This document shows, piece by piece, positions 22,874 to 30,376 of a stretch of 64,000 nt of DNA (the stretch's first letter is position 1; every line of letters starts with the position of its first letter). The notes under the pieces were generated by a model. That model ran no database searches. It was not told the origin of the DNA and saw only the letters and a list, made by a program, of their open reading frames with translations. The stretch is taken from positions 7,799,603 through 7,863,602 of the forward strand of contig NZ_CP054919.1 in the NCBI RefSeq assembly GCF_013364235.1, read 5' to 3'. This DNA comes from Kitasatospora sp. NA04385 (GTDB taxonomy: Bacteria; Actinomycetota; Actinomycetes; Streptomycetales; Streptomycetaceae). A program made the position numbers and the translations under genes.

Positions 22874-23593
22874 GTGCGGGTGCACCTGACGCAGCCTGAT
22901 GACCTGATCGTCCGTCTTCTTGAGGCCGACAAGCCGACCGATGTCGTCTATGTCGGGGCCGCTTGCCTGGCGGGGATGCTCGACGGATTCGGGTGGGTCA
23001 GGTCCCGGCATTCGCTCGAGCGACGGGTGTCGGTCCGCCGTGAGGTGCTCCAACTGGAGAAGAGCAAGCGGAACCGATCGGGACACCTCATCGAGTTCAC
23101 CGTGGCGAGCCTGACCGTCTTCGACGAGGACCTCGGCGCGTGGCGTCGAGCCAATTCGGAGCTGACCGTTCGCCGCCCCGAATCCGTCGAGTCGATCGTC
23201 TGCGCCTCCAGCTTCCTCGACATGCCCGGTCAGCACTCCGTGGTGCTCACCCGTCCCGAGGAACGCCTGACGAGGCTGGAGCAGTTCGCAGCTCACCTTC
23301 GCGACACCGCGCTCCCGTGGTTCGCCAGTACCGCCGATCCCGCGCAGCTCGCGCGGACGGCTCCTGATGCGCTTCTCACCGCGTGGGGGTTCGCTCAGGA
23401 TCTGATCGAGTTCCTCGTCAGCACCGGCCATCACCTACAGGCGCAGGCGCTGTGGGACCGGGTCCAGGAACATCAGCCGGCCCACCGGCAAGCATTCGTG
23501 GCTGGTCGAACCATGGCCGGGACAGGAGAGCGACCTCGCTGGCACACGCCTGAGGCCCTTGGGTGGAGCGCGTCCGTCCTGGATCTGCTGTAA
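22874..23593 (+). CDS. Hypothetical protein, weakly DUF4304-like
   Basis: About 239 residues with no signal or membrane segment. A central stretch (RREVLQLEKSKRNRSGHLIE, then FTVASLTVF) resembles the DUF4304 pattern in which a basic and glutamine/lysine-rich strand precedes a beta-strand FTV.L.V; this is a tentative reading. Codon use appears less G+C-biased at third positions than in neighbouring genes (for example GAT, CTT and TTG codons), suggesting recent acquisition. The start is uncertain: GTG 22874 is used, with GTG 22880 also possible and no clear ribosome site for either. No function can be assigned. Confidence 0.6.
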   Translation: MRVHLTQPDDLIVRLLEADKPTDVVYVGAACLAGMLDGFGWVRSRHSLERRVSVRREVLQLEKSKRNRSGHLIEFTVASLTVFDEDLGAWRRANSELTVRRPESVESIVCASSFLDMPGQHSVVLTRPEERLTRLEQFAAHLRDTALPWFASTADPAQLARTAPDALLTAWGFAQDLIEFLVSTGHHLQAQALWDRVQEHQPAHRQAFVAGRTMAGTGERPRWHTPEALGWSASVLDLL

Positions 23594-23854
23594 CTGATCG
23601 TTTCAGAATGATCGCGAGAGCCGTCGCAGGCAGGTGGTCGAGGAGGCAAGTTCGGGCAGCCGTCGCGTACCTCCTCGCTCGTCCGTTGCGTACCGATCGA
23701 CACCGGTCACACAACCAACGCCGGATGAGGGGTCAATGAGAATTCCGGGTTGATTCCAGGAGTGTTGGAGGTGGTGAGAAAGTGCACAACGGATGTCCGG
23801 CAGGTGTGCGGCGTCTCTTGCGCCCCGGTGGTGTCGGGAGCCTCGGGACGGGGC

Positions 23855-24580
23855 TCAGGGGCGGCGGGCCAGGAAGACGTGCTCTCGGCCCGGGCGGTCC
23901 GGCGCGTCCCTGACCTCGACGGGGTCGAGGTCGGCGGTGCGCAGGTCGGCCTCGACCTCGGCGCGTGTGCGGAAGCGCAGGGTGGAGTCCGAGGTGAGGT
24001 GCCGTCCGTCCGCGGCGAACACGTAGTGCCGGCGGAACGTCACCAGCGGGCCGGTGACGTCCAGCAGTTCCACCCAGTTCTCCACCGCGCCGACGTTCGG
24101 CAGGTCGTCGACCCGGTGGGAGGCCGCCCGGGTCCAGGACTCCCAGGCGCGGCGGGCCGGGACGCGGCTCTCGAACACCAGGTGCCCGCCCGGGCGCAGC
24201 GCGTCGCGGATGCCCCGCAGGGTGGCCGACCAGTGGGCCGGGTCGGTGATCTCCTGGGCGGCGTTGGCCGTCATGGTGACCAGGTCGACCCGCAACGGGG
24301 GCAGGTCCGTCGCGTCCCCGACCAGCCAGCGGACCCGCTCGGCGCCCGGTTTGCGGCGGGCCACCCCGACGGAGGCGGCGGCCGGGTCGACGCCCAGCAC
24401 GCGCACGCCGCGCCCGGCCAGCAGCAGGGCGAACACCCCGGTGCCGCAGCCCAGGTCGAGCACCTCGGACGCGCCCAGCTCGTCGACCAGGGCCAGGTAG
24501 GGCAGCAGGTCGTCGCGGTCCGGGTCGAGCGCGTCGTAGACCGCGGCCAGCCGGGGCAGGGTGAAGCATTCGTCGGCCAT
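23855..24580 (-). CDS. SAM-dependent methyltransferase (class I)
   Basis: A 241-residue methyltransferase with the SAM-binding glycine motif VLDLGCGTGVFALLLAGRG (about residues 41-59), the acidic residue of strand beta2 (VLGVDPAA), and a motif II DLVTMTANAAQEI. The C-terminal half, with NWVELLD and FRRHYVFAADGR, is like many Streptomyces proteins of unsettled substrate. The ATG at 24580 lacks a strong ribosome site. It is divergent from the glyoxalase gene, and the 314-bp gap between them contains a short leader-like ORF and a probable promoter. Confidence 0.83.
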   Translation of the reverse strand: MADECFTLPRLAAVYDALDPDRDDLLPYLALVDELGASEVLDLGCGTGVFALLLAGRGVRVLGVDPAAASVGVARRKPGAERVRWLVGDATDLPPLRVDLVTMTANAAQEITDPAHWSATLRGIRDALRPGGHLVFESRVPARRAWESWTRAASHRVDDLPNVGAVENWVELLDVTGPLVTFRRHYVFAADGRHLTSDSTLRFRTRAEVEADLRTADLDPVEVRDAPDRPGREHVFLARRP

Positions 24581-24724
24581 CCGCACGACGGTAGCGTCGG
24601 CGGGAGGCCGTCCGCACCCGGTTTCCCACGGGGCGGGAGGGGGCGATGCGAGGAGGCGGAGGGGAGTCGCGGGGAGGCGGAAAAGGGTTTGCTGGGGGGT
24701 GCGGCCGTTGCGTACGGTGGCCGG

Positions 24725-24781
24725 GTGAACACCGGAACGGCCATGGGCCACGTACGGATCGGTGACCCGGTGGGCGGCTGA
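24725..24781 (+). other. Leader-like 18-codon ORF with its own promoter
   Basis: TACGGT (24716-24721) with a TTGCTG element 18 bp upstream precedes a GTG by a few bases. The frame encodes VNTGTAMGHVRIGDPVGG and then stops, about 110 bp before the glyoxalase gene. It may be a leaderless leader peptide or an accidental frame in the glyoxalase 5' region. Confidence 0.3.
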
Positions 24782-24894
24782 CCGCGCCCCGGGTGCCATC
24801 GGGGCGTCCGCACGTCCGAGGGCCGCCGGGCCCGGGGAGCAGTGCGCGCACACGTCCCCAGACCGACCACACCCGGAACGAGGTTCACCCGGCC

Positions 24895-25269
24895 ATGCCA
24901 GCCGCCTTCAACCACACCATCGTCGCCGCCAAGGACGCGCCCGCGTCCGCCCGCTTCTACCGCGAGCTGCTGGAGGCCGAACAGGCGCCCTCCTGGGGCC
25001 CGTTCACCAACCTGCTGCTCGCCGACGGCGTGCTGCTGCAGTTCGCCGAACCGCCGGTGGAGATCCAGATGCAGCACTACGCCTTCCTGGTCGACGACGA
25101 ACTGTTCGACCGCGCCCACGCCCTGCTGCGCGAGCGCGGCATCGACCACTGGGCCGATCCGCAGATGCGGCGCCCCGGCGAGACCAACACCGAGCACGGC
25201 GGGCGCGGCGTCTACCTGCTCGACCCGTCCGGCCACGGCCTGGAACTGATCACCCGTCCCTACCTGTGA
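24895..25269 (+). CDS. Glyoxalase/bleomycin resistance (VOC) family protein
   Basis: A 124-residue single-domain VOC protein with the beta-alpha-beta-beta-beta layout: FNHTIVAAKDAPASARFYREL, FTNLLLADGVLLQF, QHYAFLVDDELFDRA and YLLDPSGHGLELI. Metal ligands would be the N-terminal His (NHT), the His in MQHYAF and the Glu in GLELI. Enzymes of this superfamily include glyoxalase I, dioxygenases and antibiotic-binding proteins; the substrate here is unknown. The ATG at 24895 was chosen since the domain begins immediately after it; upstream in-frame sequence is not protein-like. Confidence 0.82.
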   Translation: MPAAFNHTIVAAKDAPASARFYRELLEAEQAPSWGPFTNLLLADGVLLQFAEPPVEIQMQHYAFLVDDELFDRAHALLRERGIDHWADPQMRRPGETNTEHGGRGVYLLDPSGHGLELITRPYL

Positions 25270-25299
25270 GCCGGGCGGGGCGCGTGAGTCAATAGGCGC

Positions 25300-25899
25300 A
25301 TGAACACGGGTGCGGGTGCGGGCGAGGGGATGGGCGAGCGGGACGTGCGGGCCGCGCTGGCCGAGGCGAGGCGCGTCCTGACCCCGCACCTCGGCCGGGA
25401 CTGGAGCGTCCCGGCCGGCCCGCTGGAGTGGAGCTGCCGGGAGACGCTGGCCCACATCGGCCACGACCTGCTCGGCTACGCCGGGCAGGTCGCCGCCCGC
25501 CCCGACGACGGCTACCTGCCCTTCGACCTGACGGTGCGTCCGGACGCCCGTCCGGCCGAGGTGCTGGCCACCGCGCTGGCCTGCGGCGAACTGCTGGCCC
25601 TCGCCCTGGCCGCGGCCGACCCGGACGGGCGGGCCTGGCACTGGGGGCCGACCGATCCGGCCGGCTTCGCCGCGATGGGCACCGCCGAGACGCTGCTGCA
25701 CACCCACGACATCGCCACCGGCCTCGCCCTGGACTGGACGCCCCCATCGGCGCTCTGCGCCGCCGTGCTGGCCCGGCTCTTCCCCGACGCTCCCGCCGGC
25801 GACCCCGCGCCCGTCCTGCTCTGGTGCACCGGGCGGGCCGGGCTTCCGGGCCGTCCGCGCCGTACGTCCTGGAGGTGGCGGGCGGCCCGGGCGGAGTGA
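25300..25899 (+). CDS. DinB/maleylpyruvate isomerase-like protein
   Basis: A 199-residue protein resembling the mycothiol-dependent maleylpyruvate isomerase/DinB_2 fold: an N-terminal helix bundle with CRETLAHIGHDLLGYAGQ, where the conserved histidine would bind metal, and a later AETLLHTHDIATGLAL with the expected HTHD metal motif. Members use mycothiol or bind metals in actinobacterial thiol metabolism and stress defence. The C-terminal 25 residues are arginine-rich and may reflect drift of the frame after the real domain. It follows the glyoxalase by 30 bp on the same strand and could be co-transcribed with it. Confidence 0.75.
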   Translation: MNTGAGAGEGMGERDVRAALAEARRVLTPHLGRDWSVPAGPLEWSCRETLAHIGHDLLGYAGQVAARPDDGYLPFDLTVRPDARPAEVLATALACGELLALALAAADPDGRAWHWGPTDPAGFAAMGTAETLLHTHDIATGLALDWTPPSALCAAVLARLFPDAPAGDPAPVLLWCTGRAGLPGRPRRTSWRWRAARAE

Positions 25900-25935
25900 G
25901 CGGAGAAGTGGTCCGGCCCCGCTAGAGTCGGGGGC

Positions 25936-26508
25936 ATGAGCGAGCAGGTGGAGCAGTCGGTGCGGGCGCCGTTCGGGAACTTCCCGCAGGTGCGGCGCGC
26001 GGTGGACGTCGTCGGGGAACTGGCGGCCCCGGTCGCCGAACTGCTGGGGCGGTGGGACGCCGACTCGGCCCGGCAGGTGCTGTACGTGGACACCGACCCG
26101 GAACTGGCCGACACCGCCGTGTTCTGCGCCGCCTACGACGTCCCGGTCGAGGCCTCCGCGAACTGCGTGGTGGTCGCGGCCAAGCGCGGCGGGGAGACCA
26201 CGCTGGCCGCCGGCCTGGTGCTGGCCACCACCCGGCTCGACGTCAACAAGGCGGTCCGCGGCCACCTGGGGGCGCGCAAGGTCTCGTTCGCGCCGATGGA
26301 CACCGCCGTCGGCGAGAGCGGCATGGAGTACGGCGGCATCACCCCCGTCGGCCTGCCCGCGCACTGGCCGCTGCTGGTCGACGCGGCCGTCGCCGCCGCC
26401 CCGTACGTGCTGGTCGGCAGCGGCCGGCGGCGCGGGAAGCTGATCCTGCCCGGCGCGGTGGCCGCCGCGCTGCCCGGCGCGCAGGTGCTGGAGGGGCTGG
26501 CCGGCTGA
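25936..26508 (+). CDS. YbaK/EbsC-family aminoacyl-tRNA deacylase-like protein
   Basis: A 190-residue protein of the YbaK/ProX superfamily: SANCVVVAAKRGGETTLAAGLVL forms the first core strands, with the conserved lysine in VVAAKRGG, followed by DVNKAVRGHLGARKVSFAP and the glycine-rich GGITPVGLP loop that closes the active site. Such proteins hydrolyse mischarged tRNA in trans. A TAGAGT -10 element ends seven bases before the ATG, so the transcript is likely leaderless. It stands alone, followed by msrA. Confidence 0.83.
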   Translation: MSEQVEQSVRAPFGNFPQVRRAVDVVGELAAPVAELLGRWDADSARQVLYVDTDPELADTAVFCAAYDVPVEASANCVVVAAKRGGETTLAAGLVLATTRLDVNKAVRGHLGARKVSFAPMDTAVGESGMEYGGITPVGLPAHWPLLVDAAVAAAPYVLVGSGRRRGKLILPGAVAAALPGAQVLEGLAG

Positions 26509-26641
26509 GGCCGCAGGTCACCGAGGTTCCGTCGGCCGGACGGGGAACACCGCGGGCCGTCCGGCGGTTGGACCGGATGGTCCCCCAGGGGCGGTGCCCC
26601 GGGCGGACGAGTCGACGTCCCATGCGAGGAGTGAGTACGAG

Positions 26642-27148
26642 ATGACCACGGACCGCGCTGTCCTGGCCGGCGGGTGCTTCTGGGGAATGCAGGAGCTGAT
26701 CCGCAAGCTCCCCGGCGTCCAGTCGACCCGGACCGGCTACACCGGCGGCCAGAACGCGCACGCCACCTACCGCAACCACCCCGGCCACGCCGAGGCGCTG
26801 GAGATCGTCTACGACCCGGAGCGGATCAGCTACCGGACGCTGCTGGAGTACTTCTTCCAGATCCACGACCCGAGCACCCTCGACCGGCAGGGCAACGACA
26901 TCGGCAGCAGCTACCGCTCGGCCGTCTTCTACGCGGACGAGGCCCAGCGCGCCACCGCCCTCGACACCATCGCGGACGTCGACGCCAGCGGCCTGTGGCC
27001 CGGCAAGGTGGTCACCGAGGTCACCCCGCTGGGCGACTTCTGGGAGGCCGAGCCCGAGCACCAGGACTACCTGCAGCACTACCCCAACGGCTACACCTGC
27101 CACTACCCGCGCCCGGGCTGGAAGCTCCCGGTGCGTGAAGGCGCGTGA
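26642..27148 (+). CDS. msrA: Peptide-methionine (S)-S-oxide reductase MsrA
   Basis: Repairs methionine-S-sulfoxide in proteins using thioredoxin. The 168-residue protein has the catalytic GGCFWGMQ near residue 11-18, followed by the family motifs GYTGG and HPGHAEALEIVYDPE, QGNDIGSSYRSAVFY, and a C-terminal cysteine (GYTCHYPRPGW) that would resolve the sulfenic intermediate. The length and order match single-domain bacterial MsrA without an MsrB fusion. The ATG at 26642 has GAGGAG about a dozen bases upstream. A strong hairpin terminator follows. Confidence 0.93.
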   Translation: MTTDRAVLAGGCFWGMQELIRKLPGVQSTRTGYTGGQNAHATYRNHPGHAEALEIVYDPERISYRTLLEYFFQIHDPSTLDRQGNDIGSSYRSAVFYADEAQRATALDTIADVDASGLWPGKVVTEVTPLGDFWEAEPEHQDYLQHYPNGYTCHYPRPGWKLPVREGA

Positions 27149-27177
27149 GCGGTTCGTAGGCTTCGTAGGCACGGCCC

Positions 27178-27212
27178 GACGGCGGCCGCCGGTTCCTCCG
27201 GCGGCCGCCGTC
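27178..27212. terminator. Hairpin terminator after msrA
   Basis: Fifteen-base arms GACGGCGGCCGCCGG and its complement flank a five-base loop (TTCCT). It lies between msrA and the convergent tetR gene. Confidence 0.8.
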
Positions 27213-27288
27213 GCCGCGTCCGGGGGGCTGTCGTTGCCGCGTCCGGGCGCTGTCCGGGGGCGGCTGCCACCCTGCCGGGCCTGTTGGT

Positions 27289-27867
27289 TCAGCCGTCGGC
27301 GCGGGCGCGGAGCAGGGCGTCCAGCGAGTCGACGATCCAGTCCCAGGACTCCTGCGGGTCCACCGGGGTGTGGGCGAAGCCCCCGGCCGCCTCCAGGCCG
27401 ATGTAGCCGTGGAAGACGCTGCCGAGCAGCCGGACCGCGTGGGTCTGGCCGGGCTCGGAGAGGTGGTAGCCGCGCAGGATGGCCCGGGTCAGCTGGGAGT
27501 GCCGGGGGGCGGCGCCGGCGGCGGCGGTCTCCGGGTCGAGGCGCAGCCGGGCGGCGTCGTAGCGGCCCGGGTGCTCGCGGGCGTAGCCGCGGTAGGCCTC
27601 GGCGAAGGCGGCGAGGGCGTCGCGGCCGGACCGCCCGGCGATCGCGTCGGCGGCCCGGTCGGCGAGCTCCTCCAGGGCCAGCAGGGCGATCCGGACCTTG
27701 AGGTCGTGCGAGCTGCGGACGTGCGAGTACAGGCTGGCGACCTTGACGTCGAAGCGCCGGGCCAGCTCGGTGACCGTCACCTGCTCGAAGCCCACCTCGT
27801 CGGCCAGTTCCGCGCCCGCCCGGGCCAGCACCCCGGGGGTCAGACCTGCACGTGCCACCGTGTTCAC
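27289..27867 (-). CDS. TetR-family regulator with WHG-type C-terminal domain
   Basis: A 192-residue TetR-like repressor. The N-terminal helix-turn-helix spans about residues 12-55 (FEQVTVTELARRFDVKVASLYSHV), and the C-terminal part carries the HGYIGLEAAGGF segment of the WHG domain group. The GTG at 27867 has AGAGGA five bases upstream. It is divergent from the FBP-domain gene at 27966, and the 98-bp gap holds one perfect palindrome (27928-27950), the obvious operator. It probably represses itself and its neighbour; the ligand is unknown. Confidence 0.85.
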   Translation of the reverse strand: MNTVARAGLTPGVLARAGAELADEVGFEQVTVTELARRFDVKVASLYSHVRSSHDLKVRIALLALEELADRAADAIAGRSGRDALAAFAEAYRGYAREHPGRYDAARLRLDPETAAAGAAPRHSQLTRAILRGYHLSEPGQTHAVRLLGSVFHGYIGLEAAGGFAHTPVDPQESWDWIVDSLDALLRARADG

Positions 27868-27927
27868 CCGTTCCTCTCTGGTTCCCGCACTTCCCGCTTC
27901 CCGGAAGCTTTCAGGAAGCATTATCCG

Positions 27928-27950
27928 TTTGCCTAAATGACTTAGGCAAA
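27928..27950. promoter_or_regulatory. Perfect TetR operator, 9-bp arms
   Basis: TTTGCCTAA and TTAGGCAAA are perfectly complementary around ATGAC. The 23-bp site lies in the divergent gap between tetR (27867) and the FBP gene (27966) and is A+T-rich against its surroundings. Confidence 0.82.
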
Positions 27951-27965
27951 TTAGCGTGGTGTTTC

Positions 27966-28463
27966 GTGAGAGAGCTGACCGACCCCGAGATCCGTGCCGC
28001 GTTCCTGAACTGCTCCAAGGGCGAGGCGAAGCGACTGAACCTGCCCCGCGAGCTGGCCGAACAGCCCTGGTCCGAGCTGGACTTCCTCGGCTGGCGCGAC
28101 CCGCAGGCCCCCGACCGCGCCTACCTGGTCACCGAGATCGACGGCCGCCCGCAGACCGTCGTCCTGCGCGCCTCCTCCGGCGCCTCCTGGCAGGCCCGCC
28201 GGAGCATCTGCTCGCTGTGCGTCACCACGCACACCGGCGGGGTCTCCCTGCTGGTGGCCCCGCTGGCCGGCCCGGCCGGGCGGCAGGGCAACTCCGTCGG
28301 CGCCTACATGTGCAGCGACCTGGCCTGTTCGCTGTACGTCCGGGGCTTGTGCGAGACTGGCACCAAGATCCACGAGTCGCTGACGCCCGAGCAGCGGATC
28401 GAGCGGCTGCGCGACAACCTGGCCGGATTCCTGACCAAGGTGCGCGGAACCGAACAGGGCTGA
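27966..28463 (+). CDS. FBP-domain (EF-G-binding-like treble-clef zinc finger) protein
   Basis: A 165-residue protein matching the FBP family, named after fusidic-acid-resistance proteins that bind elongation factor G. The zinc-binding cysteines appear as CSLC (residues about 81-84) and CSDLAC (about 118-123), followed by a helix SLTPEQRIERLRDNLAGFL. The N-terminal half (LTDPEIRAAFLNCSKGEAKR) is typical of actinobacterial members. It may protect ribosome function, but that is inferred from the family. Control by the divergent TetR gene through the operator at 27928 is likely. The GTG at 27966 is the start, as the family begins there. Confidence 0.82.
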   Translation: MRELTDPEIRAAFLNCSKGEAKRLNLPRELAEQPWSELDFLGWRDPQAPDRAYLVTEIDGRPQTVVLRASSGASWQARRSICSLCVTTHTGGVSLLVAPLAGPAGRQGNSVGAYMCSDLACSLYVRGLCETGTKIHESLTPEQRIERLRDNLAGFLTKVRGTEQG

Positions 28464-28519
28464 GCCGCCGTCAGGACGGGTGACGACCGGCAGTCGAGGC
28501 GACGGCGAGGGGCGGGCGG

Positions 28520-29383
28520 ATGGCGAACTTCACGGTGGACGGCCCCGGCCCTGCGGCGGCCGACCGGCCGGAGGCCCTCGACGCGTTCGACGCTCTGGAA
28601 CGGCGGATCTGGACGGGCCGGGCCACCGCCTACGCCGCGAGCTTCGCCCGGCTGTGCGCCCACCCGGTGCCCGCCCTGCTCGACGCCGCCGCCGTCCGGC
28701 CCGGCCACGCGGTGCTGGACGTCGGCACCGGGACGGGCGCTGCGGCGGCCGCCGCCTGCGCGCGCGGCGCCCGGGTCACCGCCGTCGACGCCGAGCCCAG
28801 CATGCTGGCCGAAGCCCGGCGCAACGCCCCGCAGGCCGAGGTGCGCGCTGCGACCCTGCCCGAACTGCCCTTCGCCGACCGGTCGTTCGACGCGGTGGTC
28901 GGCAACTTCGTGATCAACCACGTCGGGCGGCCGGACGCCGCCATCGCCGAACTGCGTCGGGTGCTGCGCCCCGGCGGCCGGATCGCCCTCACCGTCTGGG
29001 CCGCCCCCGCGGCGCCCGGGCAGAGCCTGCTCGGCCGGGCCGTCGAAGCCGCGAGGGCGCCCCGGCCCGCGCACCTGCCGCCGCCACCCGCCGCGCTCCA
29101 GGCCATCGCCACCCCCGAGGGCCTGACCGGGCTGCTCACTGCCGGGGGCCTACGCGACGCGAGCTGCCGCACCCTGCGCTGGAACCACCGCACCACCACC
29201 GAGGAGTGGTGGGCCGGGCCCGCCGGGCGGGTGGCCTTCATCGGCGAACTCCTGCACCACCAGACGCCGGAGGTCCGGGCCCGGATCGAGGCCGAGTACG
29301 TCCGCCTCGCGGGGGAGTTCCGCACGGCGGACGGCGGGCTGGCTCTTCCGCACGCCGCGTTGTTGGTCGCGGGTCGTCGTTGA
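28520..29383 (+). CDS. SAM-dependent methyltransferase (UbiE-like)
   Basis: A 287-residue class I methyltransferase: SAM motif VLDVGTGTGAAAAAAC (about residues 69-84), beta2 acid in VTAVDAEPSML, motif II with FDAVVGNFVINHV, and motif III LRPGGRIALTVW. The C-terminal region with NHRTTTEEWW is like many Streptomyces methyltransferases without known substrate. The ATG at 28520 has GGGGCGG upstream. It starts 56 bp after the FBP gene and could be in the same transcript. A degenerate copy of its last 60 bp lies downstream (29477-29532). Confidence 0.83.
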   Translation: MANFTVDGPGPAAADRPEALDAFDALERRIWTGRATAYAASFARLCAHPVPALLDAAAVRPGHAVLDVGTGTGAAAAAACARGARVTAVDAEPSMLAEARRNAPQAEVRAATLPELPFADRSFDAVVGNFVINHVGRPDAAIAELRRVLRPGGRIALTVWAAPAAPGQSLLGRAVEAARAPRPAHLPPPPAALQAIATPEGLTGLLTAGGLRDASCRTLRWNHRTTTEEWWAGPAGRVAFIGELLHHQTPEVRARIEAEYVRLAGEFRTADGGLALPHAALLVAGRR

Positions 29384-29476
29384 GGCTTGCTGGTCAGGGG
29401 GCTCGGCCCGCGGAAGCTGATCCGGGGGGAGGCGGTGGTGCGGGCCCGGGGCGAGGGCGGGTGTGGTTGCCCTGCC

Positions 29477-29532
29477 GGGGAGTTCCGGACGGCGGGTTGG
29501 CCCTTCCGTACGCTGCGTTGCTGGTCAGGGGA
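29477..29532 (+). repeat. Degenerate duplication of the methyltransferase 3' end
   Basis: Bases 29477-29532 repeat 29312-29373 with a 6-bp deletion and scattered changes (for example GGGGAGTTCCGSACGGCGG and CTTCCGYACGCYGCGTTG). A shorter block, TTGCTGGTCAGGGG, occurs at 29388 and again at 29518. The stop codon of the convergent GNAT gene lies inside the copy. Confidence 0.75.
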
Positions 29533-30256
29533 GCTCGGCGGAGAGTTGGGTGCCCAGTTCGTGGAAGCCGATTCGGGCGGCGACCCGGCGGGAGGCGGGG
29601 ACGCGGGCGCGCCACTGGGGGAGGAGGTCGGCGGCCAGGGCGTGGGCGGCGGCGGTCGTGGCGGTGGTGCGGGCCAGGCCGCGGCCGCGGGCGTTCGGGG
29701 CGGTGAGGATGCTGAACTGGGCGGTCTCGTACGGCCAGACGCGGTAGCCGCAGGCGGCCAGGGCGTGTCCGTCGCGCAGGACGGCGAAGGCGGGGGAGGT
29801 GATCTCGTCGAGCGCGGCCTCGCCGCGTTCCTCCTCGTCGACCCGGGCCTCCAACGAGCGCAGCGCCGGGTGGTCGTTGGGGAGTTGGGCGAGCGTCAGG
29901 CGGGGGTCGTCCAGGGCGGGCGGGGCGGGGGTGAACGTCTCCGGGGCGAGGTAGGCGAGCGTGGCCGGGCCGAGGATCCGGCCGATCGGCAGGGCCGCCC
30001 GTAGCCGTCCGGTGTTCCACGCGGCCTCCGGGGCGGAGCGGAGGGCGGCGCGTAGCAGTTCGGCCCGCCGTGCGTCCGGCGCGGTCGCCAGCACGGCGCC
30101 CCCCAGCGTCAGCAGGCCGCACCAACCCGGCGGGCACAGGGCTGACTTCGGGGACACCACGACCGTCGCGGCGCCCGGCGCGGGGAAGGCGGCCGGTGCG
30201 GCGGCCAGCCCCTCCCAGAGACCGGCCGCCCGCCGGATCAGTCGATCGTTCGTCAT
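29525..30256 (-). CDS. GNAT-family acetyltransferase
   Basis: The 243-residue protein has an N-terminal region of unknown role and a C-terminal GNAT domain (about residues 135-235). The acetyl-CoA pyrophosphate-binding motif is NARGRGLARTT, preceded by the YETAQFSIL strand and followed by RVAARIGFHELG, the typical C-terminal strand-helix. It would acetylate an amine on an unknown small molecule or protein. The ATG at 30256 has GGGAGG upstream. Its last codons lie within a repeated sequence shared with the neighbouring methyltransferase gene, so the C-terminus may have been altered by that duplication. Confidence 0.78.
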   Translation of the reverse strand: MTNDRLIRRAAGLWEGLAAAPAAFPAPGAATVVVSPKSALCPPGWCGLLTLGGAVLATAPDARRAELLRAALRSAPEAAWNTGRLRAALPIGRILGPATLAYLAPETFTPAPPALDDPRLTLAQLPNDHPALRSLEARVDEEERGEAALDEITSPAFAVLRDGHALAACGYRVWPYETAQFSILTAPNARGRGLARTTATTAAAHALAADLLPQWRARVPASRRVAARIGFHELGTQLSAELP

Positions 30257-30290
30257 CTGCCCATCCTCCCGCCGGGGTCGGTCGAGGGGC

Positions 30291-30344
30291 GAGGGGATTT
30301 TCGGGACGGAGGGGATTTCCGGGACGGAGGGGATTTCCGGGGCG
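30291..30344 (+). repeat. 18-bp tandem repeat, three copies
   Basis: GAGGGGATTTYCGGGACG occurs three times in a row with single-base changes, in the 120-bp gap upstream of the GNAT gene. Its spacing could place it in that gene's promoter; no hairpin is formed. Confidence 0.85.
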
Positions 30345-30376
30345 GCGGGCGGTGCCGGGTGCGGTGGCCGCCCCGC

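Noticed and set aside
23594..23854. Possible transposase remnant after the DUF4304-like gene
   Set aside because: Short minus-strand frames have no recognisable transposase motif, no inverted repeats and no target duplication.
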